From an uncultured Phascolarctobacterium sp. (lineage in GTDB: Bacteria; Bacillota; Negativicutes; Acidaminococcales; Acidaminococcaceae): DNA of 46,677 nt. This document shows positions 23,842-32,992 of the stretch, piece after piece (the first letter of the stretch is position 1; each line of letters starts with the position of its first letter). A program made the translations under genes and the position numbers. The notes below the pieces were generated by a model. That model made no database searches and was not told the origin of the DNA. It saw only the letters and a list, made by a program, of their open reading frames with translations. Location: the NCBI RefSeq assembly GCF_937920985.1, contig NZ_CALDXR010000009.1:1-46677 (forward strand), in the 5' to 3' direction.

Positions 23842-23874
23842 AAAAAAGCTCCGGCAACTGCCGGAGCTTTTTTT
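23842..23874 (+). terminator. Strong terminator between convergent genes
   Basis: AAAAAAGCTCCGGCA and TGCCGGAGCTTTTTTT pair perfectly around a two-base core. Works in both directions. Confidence 0.92.
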
Positions 23875-23910
23875 GCGCAACTGATCAGGAATAATCCTGT
23901 TTATTAATCG

Positions 23911-25398
23911 TCAGTCCTGAGGATAAAACCCAGAAGGAGCATAACTGAGATTAATCATAATATTTTTCACTTGTGTATAGTGGTTCAAAATCATCTTGTG
24001 AGTTTCACGGCCGATGCCGGAGGTTTTGTAGCCGCCGAAGGGAGAATGCTCCGGAATCTGATTGTAGGTGTTCACCCACATACGACCGGTTTCCACGTTG
24101 CGTGCTACACGGATAGCCTTGTTGATATCCTTAGTCCAAACAGCGCCGCCGAGCCCGTATTCGCTGTCATTGGCCATAGCCACAACCTCGTCCTCATCGT
24201 GGAATTTGATAACAACGGCAACAGGTCCGAAGATTTCCTCCTGTGCCACACGCATATCATTGGTTACATTGGTAATCAGCGTAGGTTTCATGAAGGCACC
24301 CTTGGCCAGCTCGCCCTCGGTAAAGCGTTCACCGCCGCAGGCAATAGTAGCGCCCTCCTGCTTAGCAATTTCCACATAGCTCAAGATTTTCTTGATTTGG
24401 GTTTCGTTGATTTGGGAACCCATCTGAGTATCATCATGCCACGGCAGGCCCACCTTAACCTTGTTGAAGGCTTTTACTAAGGCCGGTACGAATTTATCAT
24501 AAATAGTATCCTGCACGAAGATACGGCTGCCGGCGCAGCATACCTGACCCTGGTTAAAGAGAATACCTAATTGAGCGCCGTCGATGGCCTGCTCAAAATC
24601 GCAGTCATCAAAATAAATGTTGGCACTCTTGCCGCCCAGCTCCAATGTTGCCGGGATAATGCGTTCTGCCGCAGCCAAGCCTACGTTGCGGCCAACCTCG
24701 GTGCTACCGGTGAAAGCCAGCTTGGCAAAGCCCTTATGCTCCAGCATATATTGACCGGTTTTGCTGCCGGCACCGGTAATAACATTGAATACGCCTGCAG
24801 GCAGTACGCCGTCAATCAGACGGGCAAATTCCAGAATGGAAAGGCTTGCTTCCTTAGAAGGCTTCAGTACGGTGCAATCGCCTGCTGCCAGCACCGGTGC
24901 CAGCTTCCACGCTGCCATCAGGAACGGGAAGTTCCACGGAATAATCTGGCCTACTACACCGATAGGCTCACGCAGGATGATAGACAGGAACTGCTCGTTA
25001 AGTACGGAAGCCTGACCTTCCTCTGCTAAAATGCAACCGGCAAAATAACGGAAATGCTCCGCTGCCATCGGAATATCTACGTTCATAGTTTCACGAATCG
25101 GCTTGCCGTTATCCATGCTTTCTACCATTGCCAGATGCTCTTTGTTAGCATCAATAATATCAGCAATTTTATTCAGCAGAGCGGCACGCTGTGCCGGAGT
25201 AGTCTTTTTCCAGGTTTTGAAGGCTTCCCAGGCTGCTGCGGAGGCTGCTTCTACATCCTCGCGAGTGCCTTGGGCACATACTGCCAGATGGCTGCCGTCT
25301 GCGGGACTTTCTGCATTATAGGTTGCGCCATCGGATGCGTCGCGCCACTGTCCGTTAATATATAAACCATATTGTGCTTGTAATTTTACTTTTTCCAT
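23911..25398 (-). CDS. NAD(P)-dependent aldehyde dehydrogenase
   Basis: A 495-residue ALDH of full length. Catalytic residues: N156 in PWNFP, E253 in LELGGKS, C287 in GQVCCAG. The nucleotide-binding FTGSTEVGR is at 229-237. It oxidises an aldehyde to the acid; the natural substrate cannot be named from sequence. The start is ATG 25398, with GAGGAGG about 12 bases upstream. It is divergent from a MocR regulator whose target box lies between them, so it is likely the regulated gene. Confidence 0.92.
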   Translation of the reverse strand: MEKVKLQAQYGLYINGQWRDASDGATYNAESPADGSHLAVCAQGTREDVEAASAAAWEAFKTWKKTTPAQRAALLNKIADIIDANKEHLAMVESMDNGKPIRETMNVDIPMAAEHFRYFAGCILAEEGQASVLNEQFLSIILREPIGVVGQIIPWNFPFLMAAWKLAPVLAAGDCTVLKPSKEASLSILEFARLIDGVLPAGVFNVITGAGSKTGQYMLEHKGFAKLAFTGSTEVGRNVGLAAAERIIPATLELGGKSANIYFDDCDFEQAIDGAQLGILFNQGQVCCAGSRIFVQDTIYDKFVPALVKAFNKVKVGLPWHDDTQMGSQINETQIKKILSYVEIAKQEGATIACGGERFTEGELAKGAFMKPTLITNVTNDMRVAQEEIFGPVAVVIKFHDEDEVVAMANDSEYGLGGAVWTKDINKAIRVARNVETGRMWVNTYNQIPEHSPFGGYKTSGIGRETHKMILNHYTQVKNIMINLSYAPSGFYPQD

Positions 25399-25453
25399 AA
25401 TAATGATAAACCTCCTCATTTGGCTCTTGCCCTTCACGCCATTGTGATGGGAC

Positions 25454-25482
25454 TTGTTTTTGTGATGTCACTATTGTATAAT
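25454..25482 (+). promoter_or_regulatory. Promoter of the MocR-type regulator
   Basis: TTGTTT (25454-25459), 17 bases, TATAAT (25477-25482). Confidence 0.65.
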
Positions 25483-25488
25483 CAAAAT

Positions 25489-25530
25489 GGTTCTATTAAA
25501 AGAATCAAAAAGCAAAAATATTTTAGAACC
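25489..25530. promoter_or_regulatory. Inverted GGTTCTA boxes, probable MocR operator
   Basis: GGTTCTA (25489-25495) and TAGAACC (25524-25530) are inverted; a related AGAATC half lies at 25501-25506. The boxes lie between the divergent genes and downstream of the regulator's -10, as expected for autoregulation. Confidence 0.5.
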
Positions 25531-25547
25531 AAGGAGAAATATCACTC

Positions 25548-26957
25548 ATGTTAACATATGATTTAGATAAACGCGGCAGCACACCGCTCTATGATTACTT
25601 ATACCAATGCATCCGTCAGGACATCATCAGCGGCAGGCTGCAGGCAGGCGAACGATTGCCCTCCAAGCGCACACTGGCACAACATCTGAGCGTGGGCATC
25701 ATCACCGTGGTCAACGCCTACGCCCAGCTGGCGGTAGAAGGCTACATCACCTCGCGCGAAAAGAAAGGTTACTTCGTAGAAGATGTCAGCAGCTACCGCG
25801 TGCGCCGCAAGGCTGCAGCAGCAATGCTGCCGGAGGCAGCGGAGCGTGAATACTTTGCCGACTTCAAGGCCAACCGCATCAGCCTGCAAAACTTTCCGCT
25901 GGCGACCTGGACACGCCTGATGCGAGAAACGCTTTCCGTACACAACGAAGAGCTGCTCAAAACCGTTCCCTACAAAGGCGTCTACGAGCTGCGCAAGGCT
26001 ATTGCCGACTATCTGGCACACAACCGTGCTATTCAGGTTGACCCATCGCAGATTATCATCGGCGCCGGTACGGAATACCTTTACGGCCGCCTGCTGCAGA
26101 TGTTCGGCCACGCCTGCACCTTCGCGATTGAAGAGCCAGGCTACAAAAAATTTGCCTCCATCTCCGCCAGCTTCGGCAATCCCTGGAAGTACATCCCCAT
26201 TGATGACAATGGCCTGATGATCGACAAGCTGGAGGAAAGCGGTGCCGATGTAGTACATCTTTCCCCTGCCAACCACTTCCCCACCGGCATCGTCATGCCC
26301 GTAACACGCAGGCTGGAGCTGTTCGAATGGGTTAACCGCATCCGCAAGCGCTATATCATTGAAGATGATTACGACAGTGAATTCCGTTACACAGGGCGCT
26401 TCATCCTGCCGCTGTACGCGCAGGATACGCAAAGCCGTGTCATCTATATGAACACCTTCTCCAAAAGCCTGGTGCCCTCACTGCGCATCAGCTACATGGT
26501 GCTGCCGCCGCGTCTTTTGGAGCGCTACGAACAGACCATGAGCTTTTACAGCTGCACCGTATCCAGTTTTGAGCAGTACACGCTGGCACGCTTTATTTCC
26601 GAAGGCTATTTTGAACGTCATATCAACAAAATGAAAAACTACTACCGCGAGCAGCGCCACAAAATTCTGGCTGCCATCCACGCCTCGCCACTGGCCGCTG
26701 TTTCGCAGATAACCGAACGCAACGCCGGCACGCATTTTGTACTGCATATTAACACCAAACTGACGGAAGCAGAAGTGCGCAAGGCAGCACTGGCAGCAGA
26801 TATGTGCCTTTCCTTCTATTCCGATTACAGTCATAATACCGAAGAAAATAACGGCTGTACACTCGTGATCAATTACGCTGCCATCGAGGCAGATAAAATT
26901 GCCGCGGTAATAGAACGATTAAGCAGCCTGTTCCCCGAATGCAACCAGATAAGCTGA
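25548..26957 (+). CDS. MocR/GntR-type PLP-dependent regulator
   Basis: A 469-residue fusion of an N-terminal GntR winged helix (about 10-78, with GERLPSKRTLAQHLSV) and a fold-I aminotransferase domain. The PLP lysine is in NTFSKSL near 305, and IIEDDYDSEFRY carries the cofactor aspartate. MocR proteins sense amino compounds or PLP vitamers and control adjacent metabolism. The neighbouring aldehyde dehydrogenase is the likely target. AAGGAG is well placed before the ATG. Confidence 0.93.
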   Translation: MLTYDLDKRGSTPLYDYLYQCIRQDIISGRLQAGERLPSKRTLAQHLSVGIITVVNAYAQLAVEGYITSREKKGYFVEDVSSYRVRRKAAAAMLPEAAEREYFADFKANRISLQNFPLATWTRLMRETLSVHNEELLKTVPYKGVYELRKAIADYLAHNRAIQVDPSQIIIGAGTEYLYGRLLQMFGHACTFAIEEPGYKKFASISASFGNPWKYIPIDDNGLMIDKLEESGADVVHLSPANHFPTGIVMPVTRRLELFEWVNRIRKRYIIEDDYDSEFRYTGRFILPLYAQDTQSRVIYMNTFSKSLVPSLRISYMVLPPRLLERYEQTMSFYSCTVSSFEQYTLARFISEGYFERHINKMKNYYREQRHKILAAIHASPLAAVSQITERNAGTHFVLHINTKLTEAEVRKAALAADMCLSFYSDYSHNTEENNGCTLVINYAAIEADKIAAVIERLSSLFPECNQIS

Positions 26958-26985
26958 ATAAATACAGACCAGATGCAAGATAACA

Positions 26986-27065
26986 AAAAAGCATGCACCG
27001 CTTTACTTTGTATCTCAACCGGACATCCAGTATTATTGGTACACAGCAAGCAATGCATGCTTTTT
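26986..27065. terminator. Perfect 12-bp inverted repeat between convergent genes
   Basis: AAAAAGCATGCA (26986-26997) and TGCATGCTTTTT (27054-27065) enclose a 56-base loop. Probably a long-loop bidirectional terminator. Confidence 0.6.
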
Positions 27066-27075
27066 GCTTTAATTT

Positions 27076-28020
27076 TTACAGCTCGATTTTCTGTACGTTG
27101 GCAATAGCCTCTTTGGCTTCAGCAATGATACGCTCCATAACATCCTTGCAGGGCAGGATATCATTCAGCACGTTCAGGCTCTGACCGCACATAACGGTAC
27201 CGTTGGTAACATCACCTTCCACAAGACCTCTGCGGTTGGTGCCTGTACCCATCGCCATCAGCTCCTCTTTGGGAGCACCGGCAATTTCACGCGCGGTATA
27301 AGCATCGGTAAAGGCATTGGAAAGGCAGCGTACACCAAGATTACGGCTATAGCCTGTTGCTACGCTGTCAGTATCGGTTGCCTTGACAATGGCTTCCTTA
27401 GCAACAGGATTTGCCGGGCATTCCTCAGTCAGCAGGAAACGGCTGCCCATCTGCACACCTGCGGCACCCATCAGCAAAGCTGCAGCCAGAGCACGGCCGT
27501 CGCTGATACCGCCGGCAACAAGCACCGGAACAGATTTAATCTGCGGCAGTACGTTTTCCATCAGCGCCATAGTAGTCTGCTTGCCGATGTGACCACCGGC
27601 CTCCATGCCTTCAATAACCATAGCGTCAGCGCCTGCAGCTTCAATGCGCTTTGCCAGCTTAACATTAGGCACTACCGGAATAACCTTGATGCCTGCAGCA
27701 TGAAAAGCAGGAATATGCGGTACCGGGTTGCCTGCACCCAAGGTAACAAAGGCTACCTTTTCCTCGCACAGCATAGCAATGATTTCCGCAATGTTAGGAG
27801 CCATCAGCATAACGTTAACGCCGAAGGGCTTGTCGGTCAGAGATTTTGCCTTGCGCACCTCGTCACGTGTCCATTCCACAGTACGGCCGCCGCTACCGAT
27901 GATACCGGCACCACCGGCGTTGGAAACTGCTGCAGCCAGCACAGCGTCACTCGTCCACGCCATACCACCCTGGATAACAGGATATTTTATACCTAAGAGC
28001 TCAGTTAATTTAGTTTTCAT
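27076..28020 (-). CDS. fabK: FabK-like enoyl-ACP reductase / nitronate monooxygenase family flavoprotein
   Basis: A 314-residue FMN TIM-barrel protein. The start IKYPVIQGGMAW, the block DAMVIEGMEAGGHIGK with its conserved histidine, LVAGGISDGRALAAALLMGA, and the length fit FabK (enoyl-ACP reductase II) better than true nitronate monooxygenases. FabK makes the last reduction of fatty acid elongation. The start is ATG 28020, 6 bases after GAGGTG. It stands alone, not in a fab operon, so the alternative family member remains possible. Confidence 0.8.
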   Translation of the reverse strand: MKTKLTELLGIKYPVIQGGMAWTSDAVLAAAVSNAGGAGIIGSGGRTVEWTRDEVRKAKSLTDKPFGVNVMLMAPNIAEIIAMLCEEKVAFVTLGAGNPVPHIPAFHAAGIKVIPVVPNVKLAKRIEAAGADAMVIEGMEAGGHIGKQTTMALMENVLPQIKSVPVLVAGGISDGRALAAALLMGAAGVQMGSRFLLTEECPANPVAKEAIVKATDTDSVATGYSRNLGVRCLSNAFTDAYTAREIAGAPKEELMAMGTGTNRRGLVEGDVTNGTVMCGQSLNVLNDILPCKDVMERIIAEAKEAIANVQKIEL

Positions 28021-28180
28021 AATAATCACCTCGCAACAATTTTACACGCCTATTATATACTATTCTCCACGCAGTAATCGTGAATTATTTTTAAACTTTA
28101 CCAAGTTTGTAAAGAATGTAACTAAGATGCAGTTTTAAGATGCAAACTTACACTTAATTGTAGTTTTTTGTCCATAAAAT

Positions 28181-28209
28181 TTGACATCAGGCTATAAAAA
28201 TTGTAAAAT
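28181..28209 (+). promoter_or_regulatory. Promoter upstream of ilvD
   Basis: TTGACA (28181-28186), 17 bases, TAAAAT (28204-28209). Very close to consensus. It is about 200 bases before the ilvD ATG. Confidence 0.75.
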
Positions 28210-28219
28210 TTTATGAGTA

Positions 28220-28250
28220 TCCCGAAAGGCTTCGGGACTGTTGTTTTTTT
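28220..28250 (+). terminator. Promoter-proximal terminator in the ilvD leader
   Basis: TCCCGAA-AGGC-TTCGGGA then a T7 run, beginning only about 4 bases after the expected transcription start. It suggests attenuation, though no T-box or leader peptide is evident. Confidence 0.7.
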
Positions 28251-28265
28251 ATTTAAAACCACGCA

Positions 28266-28364
28266 GGCTGCTCAGAAAGTACCGGAGACGAAGAAGGTTG
28301 ACGATGGCGTACATTCTGTACGTCGAGGAAACCTGATGAAGTATACGGTGCTTTATCAGCAGCC
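28266..28364. repeat. Structured hairpin element, copy 1
   Basis: Three stacked stems with shared loops: base GGCTGCT/AGCAGCC (with CCG/CGG), middle AGGTT/AACCT, tip CGTAC-attct-GTACG. Inner loops GACGATGG and TCGAGGA match copy 2 at 40754-40853, while the base and middle stems differ in sequence but still pair. It lies in the ilvD leader. The rest of the 388-base gap holds only the promoter and terminator above. Confidence 0.75.
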
Positions 28365-28408
28365 AGTACGGTAGTACTATTTACTTAAGGGAAAGAGGTC
28401 AAAGAAAC

Positions 28409-30085
28409 ATGCGCAGTACACAAGTAAAAAAAGGTTCAACCCGCGCAGCCCATCGCTCTCTGTTCTATGCAATGGGTTATACTGAAGAAGAATTAAAGAA
28501 ACCGTTAATCGGCATCTGCTGTGCCGCTAACGAAATCATTCCGGGGCATATGCATCTGGATACCATCGCTAAGGCAGCCAAATACGGCGTGCTGGAAGCT
28601 GGCGGTACTCCGATTGAGTTCCCGGCTATCGGCATCTGCGATGGCATCGCCATGGGCCATGACGGTATGAAATACCCGCTGGCAAGCCGTGAGCTGGTTG
28701 CGGACAGCATCGAAGCTGTTGCTAACGGCCATGCGTTTGACGGCTTAATCCTGATTCCGAACTGTGATAAAATTGTTCCCGGCATGCTGATGGCAGCAGC
28801 TCGTCTGAACATACCGACCGTTGTTGTCAGCGGCGGTCCGATGCTGCCTGGTCGTTATCAGGGCAGAGATATCAGCGTATCTACTGTATTTGAAGCTGCC
28901 GGCCGTTTTGAGTCCGGTCAGATTGATAAAGCAGAGCTCAGAGAAATCGAGCATTGTGCATGCCCGGGCTGCGGCAGCTGCTCCGGTCTGTTCACTGCAA
29001 ATACCATGAACTGCCTGACTGAGGTTCTTGGCATGGGCCTGCCTGGCAACGGCACTATCCCCGCTGCTTATAACGGCAAGCGTATTGCTTTGGCTAAGCA
29101 TGCAGGCATGGCTGTTATGCGTCTGCTGGAGGAAAATGTTCTGCCTCGCGACATTATGACGCTCAATGCCTTCAAAAATGCTATTACTGTTGATATGGCC
29201 ATCGGCGGCAGCTCCAACACTGCGCTGCATCTGCCGGCTATCGCTCACGAAGCAGGCATCGACCTGCCGCTGGAGCTGTTCGATAAAATCTCCAAGAAAA
29301 CTCCGTACCTCACTAAGATGAGCCCTGGTGGCAGCCACCACATCGTTGATTTGAACGAAGCCGGCGGCATTCCTGCTGTAATGCACGAGCTTGACCGTCT
29401 GAAACTGATTAAAAAATCCTGCCAGACTGTCAGCGGCAAAACTGTCGGCCAGATTATCAAAAATGCGGAAATCCTGCGTCCTGAAGTTATTCACAGCGTA
29501 GAAAATCCGTACAACAAAACCGGCGGTATCGCTGTTCTGAAAGGCAATATCGCTCCGGAATGCAGCGTTGTCAAGGAAAGTGCGGTTGATCCTTCCATGA
29601 AGGTCTTCAGCGGTCCGGCTAAGGTTTATAATTCCGAGGACGAAGCTATTGCTGCAATTTGCGCACAAAAGGTTGTTTCCGGTGACGTTGTCGTTATCCG
29701 CTACGAAGGCCCGAAGGGCGGCCCTGGCATGCGCGAGATGCTGAATCCGACCTCTGTACTGGCAGGCATGGGCCACGACAAAGACGTTGCTCTACTTACC
29801 GACGGACGTTTCAGCGGTGCTACCCGCGGTGCCTGCATCGGTCACATTTCTCCGGAAGCACGCGAGGGCGGTAATATCGCACTGATTGAAAACGGCGATA
29901 TCATTGAAATTGATATTCCGAACCGTACCCTGAACGTTAAGCTGAGCGACGAAGAGCTGGCTGAACGCCGTAAGAACTGGGTTTGCCCGCCGCCGAAGGT
30001 TAAGAGCGGTTACCTGGCACGCTATGCTGCTTTGGTTACCTCTGCTGCTACCGGCGCTGTACTGAAGGTTCCCGGTCAGGACTAA
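28409..30085 (+). CDS. ilvD: Dihydroxy-acid dehydratase
   Basis: A 558-residue IlvD/Edd family enzyme for the third shared step of valine, leucine and isoleucine synthesis (2,3-dihydroxy acid to 2-oxo acid). The iron-sulfur cysteines are in IPNCDK (about 122) and CPGCGSCSG (about 190-198). AMNCLTEVLG-like and GPKGGPGMREML blocks are diagnostic, and the C-terminal DGRFSGATRG is intact. GGGAAAGAGG lies before the ATG. No other ilv gene is adjacent. Confidence 0.97.
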   Translation: MRSTQVKKGSTRAAHRSLFYAMGYTEEELKKPLIGICCAANEIIPGHMHLDTIAKAAKYGVLEAGGTPIEFPAIGICDGIAMGHDGMKYPLASRELVADSIEAVANGHAFDGLILIPNCDKIVPGMLMAAARLNIPTVVVSGGPMLPGRYQGRDISVSTVFEAAGRFESGQIDKAELREIEHCACPGCGSCSGLFTANTMNCLTEVLGMGLPGNGTIPAAYNGKRIALAKHAGMAVMRLLEENVLPRDIMTLNAFKNAITVDMAIGGSSNTALHLPAIAHEAGIDLPLELFDKISKKTPYLTKMSPGGSHHIVDLNEAGGIPAVMHELDRLKLIKKSCQTVSGKTVGQIIKNAEILRPEVIHSVENPYNKTGGIAVLKGNIAPECSVVKESAVDPSMKVFSGPAKVYNSEDEAIAAICAQKVVSGDVVVIRYEGPKGGPGMREMLNPTSVLAGMGHDKDVALLTDGRFSGATRGACIGHISPEAREGGNIALIENGDIIEIDIPNRTLNVKLSDEELAERRKNWVCPPPKVKSGYLARYAALVTSAATGAVLKVPGQD

Positions 30086-30110
30086 AAGAATTATATAAGC
30101 TGAAAAAGCA

Positions 30111-30156
30111 ACTCCCCATCTTTCTTACCGCAAGGTAAGACGGATGGGGAGTTTTT
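30111..30156 (+). terminator. ilvD terminator
   Basis: ACTCCCCATC/GATGGGGAGT with an inner CTTACC-gcaa-GGTAAG stem, then TTTTT. Confidence 0.9.
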
Positions 30157-30232
30157 GTATAAGAAAAAAGGCTAAGATAAAACCAACCTCACAAATTATA
30201 GAATTGCTAGAGTTTAAGAATTTTTTTACACT

Positions 30233-30278
30233 AAAAAACAGTGGGAATTTACCTGATGGTAACCCTCCACTGTTTTTT
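30233..30278. terminator. Bidirectional terminator
   Basis: AAAAAACAGTGG and CCACTGTTTTTT pair, with an inner TTACC/GGTAA stem. On the minus strand it ends the six-gene operon. Confidence 0.85.
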
Positions 30279-30329
30279 CTGTTAAAGGCTGAGTTTTGTC
30301 CCAGCCTCTCAACGGTTGATTATTAATAC

Positions 30330-31889
30330 TCAATTTTGCTCCAACAGATAGATATCGCTGATTTCCTTTACTGTACGCACATTATTCGGCAACGGGCCTG
30401 CCTTCTGCACGCGACGGTATTCCAAACCGCGTACCAGCAGATATTTTTTGCTGCCGTCACGCAAAGCATCTGTCAAAGCACCTGTCTGCGGAATCATTTC
30501 GATACCTGGCTTGCCTGCATAATACATAAAGCCCGGACGCAGGAACTTATCGACATAAACAGGCGTCTGCTGTTCACATTGCTCCTTATACACACTGCTC
30601 ATAGTTTTTACACTGAAGCGGTCGGCAATTACCGGCAGAACAAAAGCAAAGGCCACGCACATCGTCACCGCGCCAATCATCACATGCAGCCAGGATGCCA
30701 GCTCGATATCGCGATAATACAGCAGAGCGAAAACTGCCGCTGCACCCAAAAGCAGTGTCAGCACGCCCAGCATCACCAGGCTGAAATCAGCCTCCGGCAG
30801 ATACTGCGCACCGATAATCCAGCCCACGCCAAGCAGGACAAACATTATACCGCTGCCTGCCGCCCAACCGTAAAAGGTTGTATTATGGCGCAGTCTGCTT
30901 TGCATTCTCGCTATGTTCCAGCCGATTATTACCGCCATAGCAGGGAACAACGGCAGAATATAGGATACGAGCTTCGTTTTGCAGATTGTAAAGAAAAGCA
31001 GCACGAAAATCCACCAAACGTGGAAGAACAGCAGCTTACGCATATCATCTATACGGCTTTCGCTGACCGATGCCTTCACAGCCTGCCACAGCATACCGGT
31101 CCAGGGGAACAAGCCTAAGATTATTACAGGAAAATAATACCAGAAGGTAACGCGGTTAGCATGCTCTGCCGTCGTAAAGCGCGTTATATTATGAAAGCCC
31201 AGGAAGGTATTGATAAATTCCATGCCATGCACAGTATACATAGCGTAATACCAGGGTGATGCGATGAGAAAATACAGCAGCAGACCACGGATAACATGCA
31301 TGCGCAAAATCTCGCGCAGCTGGCCCATAACCACCAGATACAGAAAAATTATCGCTCCCGGGAAGACGATACCGATAGGACCTTTAGTAACGGTAGCCAG
31401 CGCCATGCACACATACATCAGCCAATAACGCTTATGGATAAAGCTCAGCAGTGCTCCTGTCATAAAAAAGAGCAGCGTTGTGTCTGTCACCGCCGCCTTG
31501 CCCATATAGAAAAATTCTAAACAGCTTGTAAGAATCATCGCAGACCAAAAGCCTGCACGTTCATTAAACAGTCCGGTAATGCCTACATACATCATCACAG
31601 AGGTCCCGCAGGCCATCAACGCCGCAGGAAAACGGGCCGCAAACTCACCATCACCAAAAATAAATTGCGCAAAAGCAACCAGCCAATAGTACATTGGCGG
31701 CTTATCATACCAAAAATTACCAAAAATTCTCGGTGACAAAAAGTCACCGGCAGCCAGCATTTCTCTTGCTGTTTCCGCATATACGGGTTCATCCGGATCC
31801 AGCAGCGGAACGCTGCCGATACCGAACATAATCATAAATAACGCAGTGCCTGCTACAATCAGCAGGCTATTTTTTTCAATCTGATTCAT
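30330..31889 (-). CDS. GT39 family membrane glycosyltransferase (ArnT-like)
   Basis: A 519-residue polytopic membrane protein of the PMT_2/ArnT group. The N-terminal periplasmic loop shows DPDEPVYAETAREM and DKPPMYYW, which carry the acidic catalytic residue and lipid-phosphate contacts. About 12 membrane segments follow, then a soluble C-terminal part. Such enzymes move a sugar from an undecaprenyl carrier to lipid A or another envelope acceptor. With the deacetylase and flippase-like genes upstream, it resembles an aminoarabinose-like decoration route. The sugar and acceptor are unknown. Confidence 0.88.
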   Translation of the reverse strand: MNQIEKNSLLIVAGTALFMIMFGIGSVPLLDPDEPVYAETAREMLAAGDFLSPRIFGNFWYDKPPMYYWLVAFAQFIFGDGEFAARFPAALMACGTSVMMYVGITGLFNERAGFWSAMILTSCLEFFYMGKAAVTDTTLLFFMTGALLSFIHKRYWLMYVCMALATVTKGPIGIVFPGAIIFLYLVVMGQLREILRMHVIRGLLLYFLIASPWYYAMYTVHGMEFINTFLGFHNITRFTTAEHANRVTFWYYFPVIILGLFPWTGMLWQAVKASVSESRIDDMRKLLFFHVWWIFVLLFFTICKTKLVSYILPLFPAMAVIIGWNIARMQSRLRHNTTFYGWAAGSGIMFVLLGVGWIIGAQYLPEADFSLVMLGVLTLLLGAAAVFALLYYRDIELASWLHVMIGAVTMCVAFAFVLPVIADRFSVKTMSSVYKEQCEQQTPVYVDKFLRPGFMYYAGKPGIEMIPQTGALTDALRDGSKKYLLVRGLEYRRVQKAGPLPNNVRTVKEISDIYLLEQN

Positions 31890-31931
31890 CAGTTTCCATC
31901 CCTCAAAATAATTTCAAAATTTATCTTATAG

Positions 31932-32951
31932 CTACTCATTTTTCTTGCCTTCGGTAGTTTTACTCTTGAGCGATGCCATATTCAGCACATCGCTGCCAAA
32001 AGCTCTGATGGTTACTACCGCTCCCAGCATAAAGGGCAGATATTCTGCCGTAAAGCGCCAGAGAACAGCCATAATGCCTTCCACACCGTTAGGCAGGATA
32101 TTGGAAAACAGCACCAAGAAGCCTGCCTCCGCTACACCACTGCCACCGGGAGTCGGCGAAAAATACAGTATTAAATTCAGCAGCACCATGCGTCCCATTA
32201 CCTGCTGCAAATCAAAATCAATATTCAGACCGGTGAAATACGCAGGCACAGTTGCATAAATAAAGAGCAGGCTCATGCCGGATTCAATAAACGCACGGAA
32301 AACCATTTTCGGATGCTTACCCATAACTACAACGGCATTTTTAAATTCGTTATACCAGATAAAGCAGTTGCGCTGCGTAGTAAATGAAAGCTTGCGGGTA
32401 AACCACATAATCGCCTTCTCAGGATAACGTGTTTGCAGCAAGGAAATTACGATTATCGGCAGTGATATAAACAGTACCGAAAGAATCGTCAGTACCGACG
32501 CAGGCATCCATTTTACTATATCCTCATCACTGTGCAAAACCACCGGCACCAGCAGGATAAGAAAGATTATGGACATGACGGTGCGCACCAAAACTACTAC
32601 CGTAGATTTGGCGACAGGCACCCCGGCCTTACGCATAAACATAACCTGAGCGATAGCGCCACCGCTGGCACCAGGCGTTACCAGCGCCAAAAAGTAGTTG
32701 CTCAGAACTACATTCACAATCTGATGAAAGGTCAGCTTCTCGTCTGTCACCGAAGCCAGGGTAATCAGACGCAGACCATCAAAAATCAAGCCTATCGCAA
32801 GGCATGACAAAGCCAGCAGAATACAGCGAGGCTCAAACATCGTCAGGTATTCCAAGGTCCGTATATCAAATGTAAAATAAATAACCGCCGCCGAAATCAA
32901 CAGTACAAAGCCAAAAAGCAGACCTAGGCGGAACAATAATTTTTTATTCAT
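31932..32951 (-). CDS. Flippase-like membrane protein (LPG synthase TM / UPF0104)
   Basis: A 339-residue protein with about eight hydrophobic helices of the lysylphosphatidylglycerol-synthase transmembrane family. The diagnostic TPGASGGAIAQVMFMRKAGV and SPTPGGSGVAEAGF blocks are present. It lacks the soluble aminoacyl-transferase domain of MprF. Members next to glycosyltransferases are thought to help move lipid-linked material. It is encoded between the deacetylase and the GT39 transferase, with gaps of about 42 bases. Confidence 0.85.
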   Translation of the reverse strand: MNKKLLFRLGLLFGFVLLISAAVIYFTFDIRTLEYLTMFEPRCILLALSCLAIGLIFDGLRLITLASVTDEKLTFHQIVNVVLSNYFLALVTPGASGGAIAQVMFMRKAGVPVAKSTVVVLVRTVMSIIFLILLVPVVLHSDEDIVKWMPASVLTILSVLFISLPIIVISLLQTRYPEKAIMWFTRKLSFTTQRNCFIWYNEFKNAVVVMGKHPKMVFRAFIESGMSLLFIYATVPAYFTGLNIDFDLQQVMGRMVLLNLILYFSPTPGGSGVAEAGFLVLFSNILPNGVEGIMAVLWRFTAEYLPFMLGAVVTIRAFGSDVLNMASLKSKTTEGKKNE

Positions 32952-32992
32952 CTAGCAGACTCCAAATGAGCTTATTTTTTAGTACAAGAGCT

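Noticed and set aside
28211..28378. Short frame beginning right after the ilvD promoter
   Set aside because: It starts about at the transcription start without a ribosome site and crosses the terminator and the structured element. It is not rich in branched-chain codons before the terminator, so it is a poor leader peptide.
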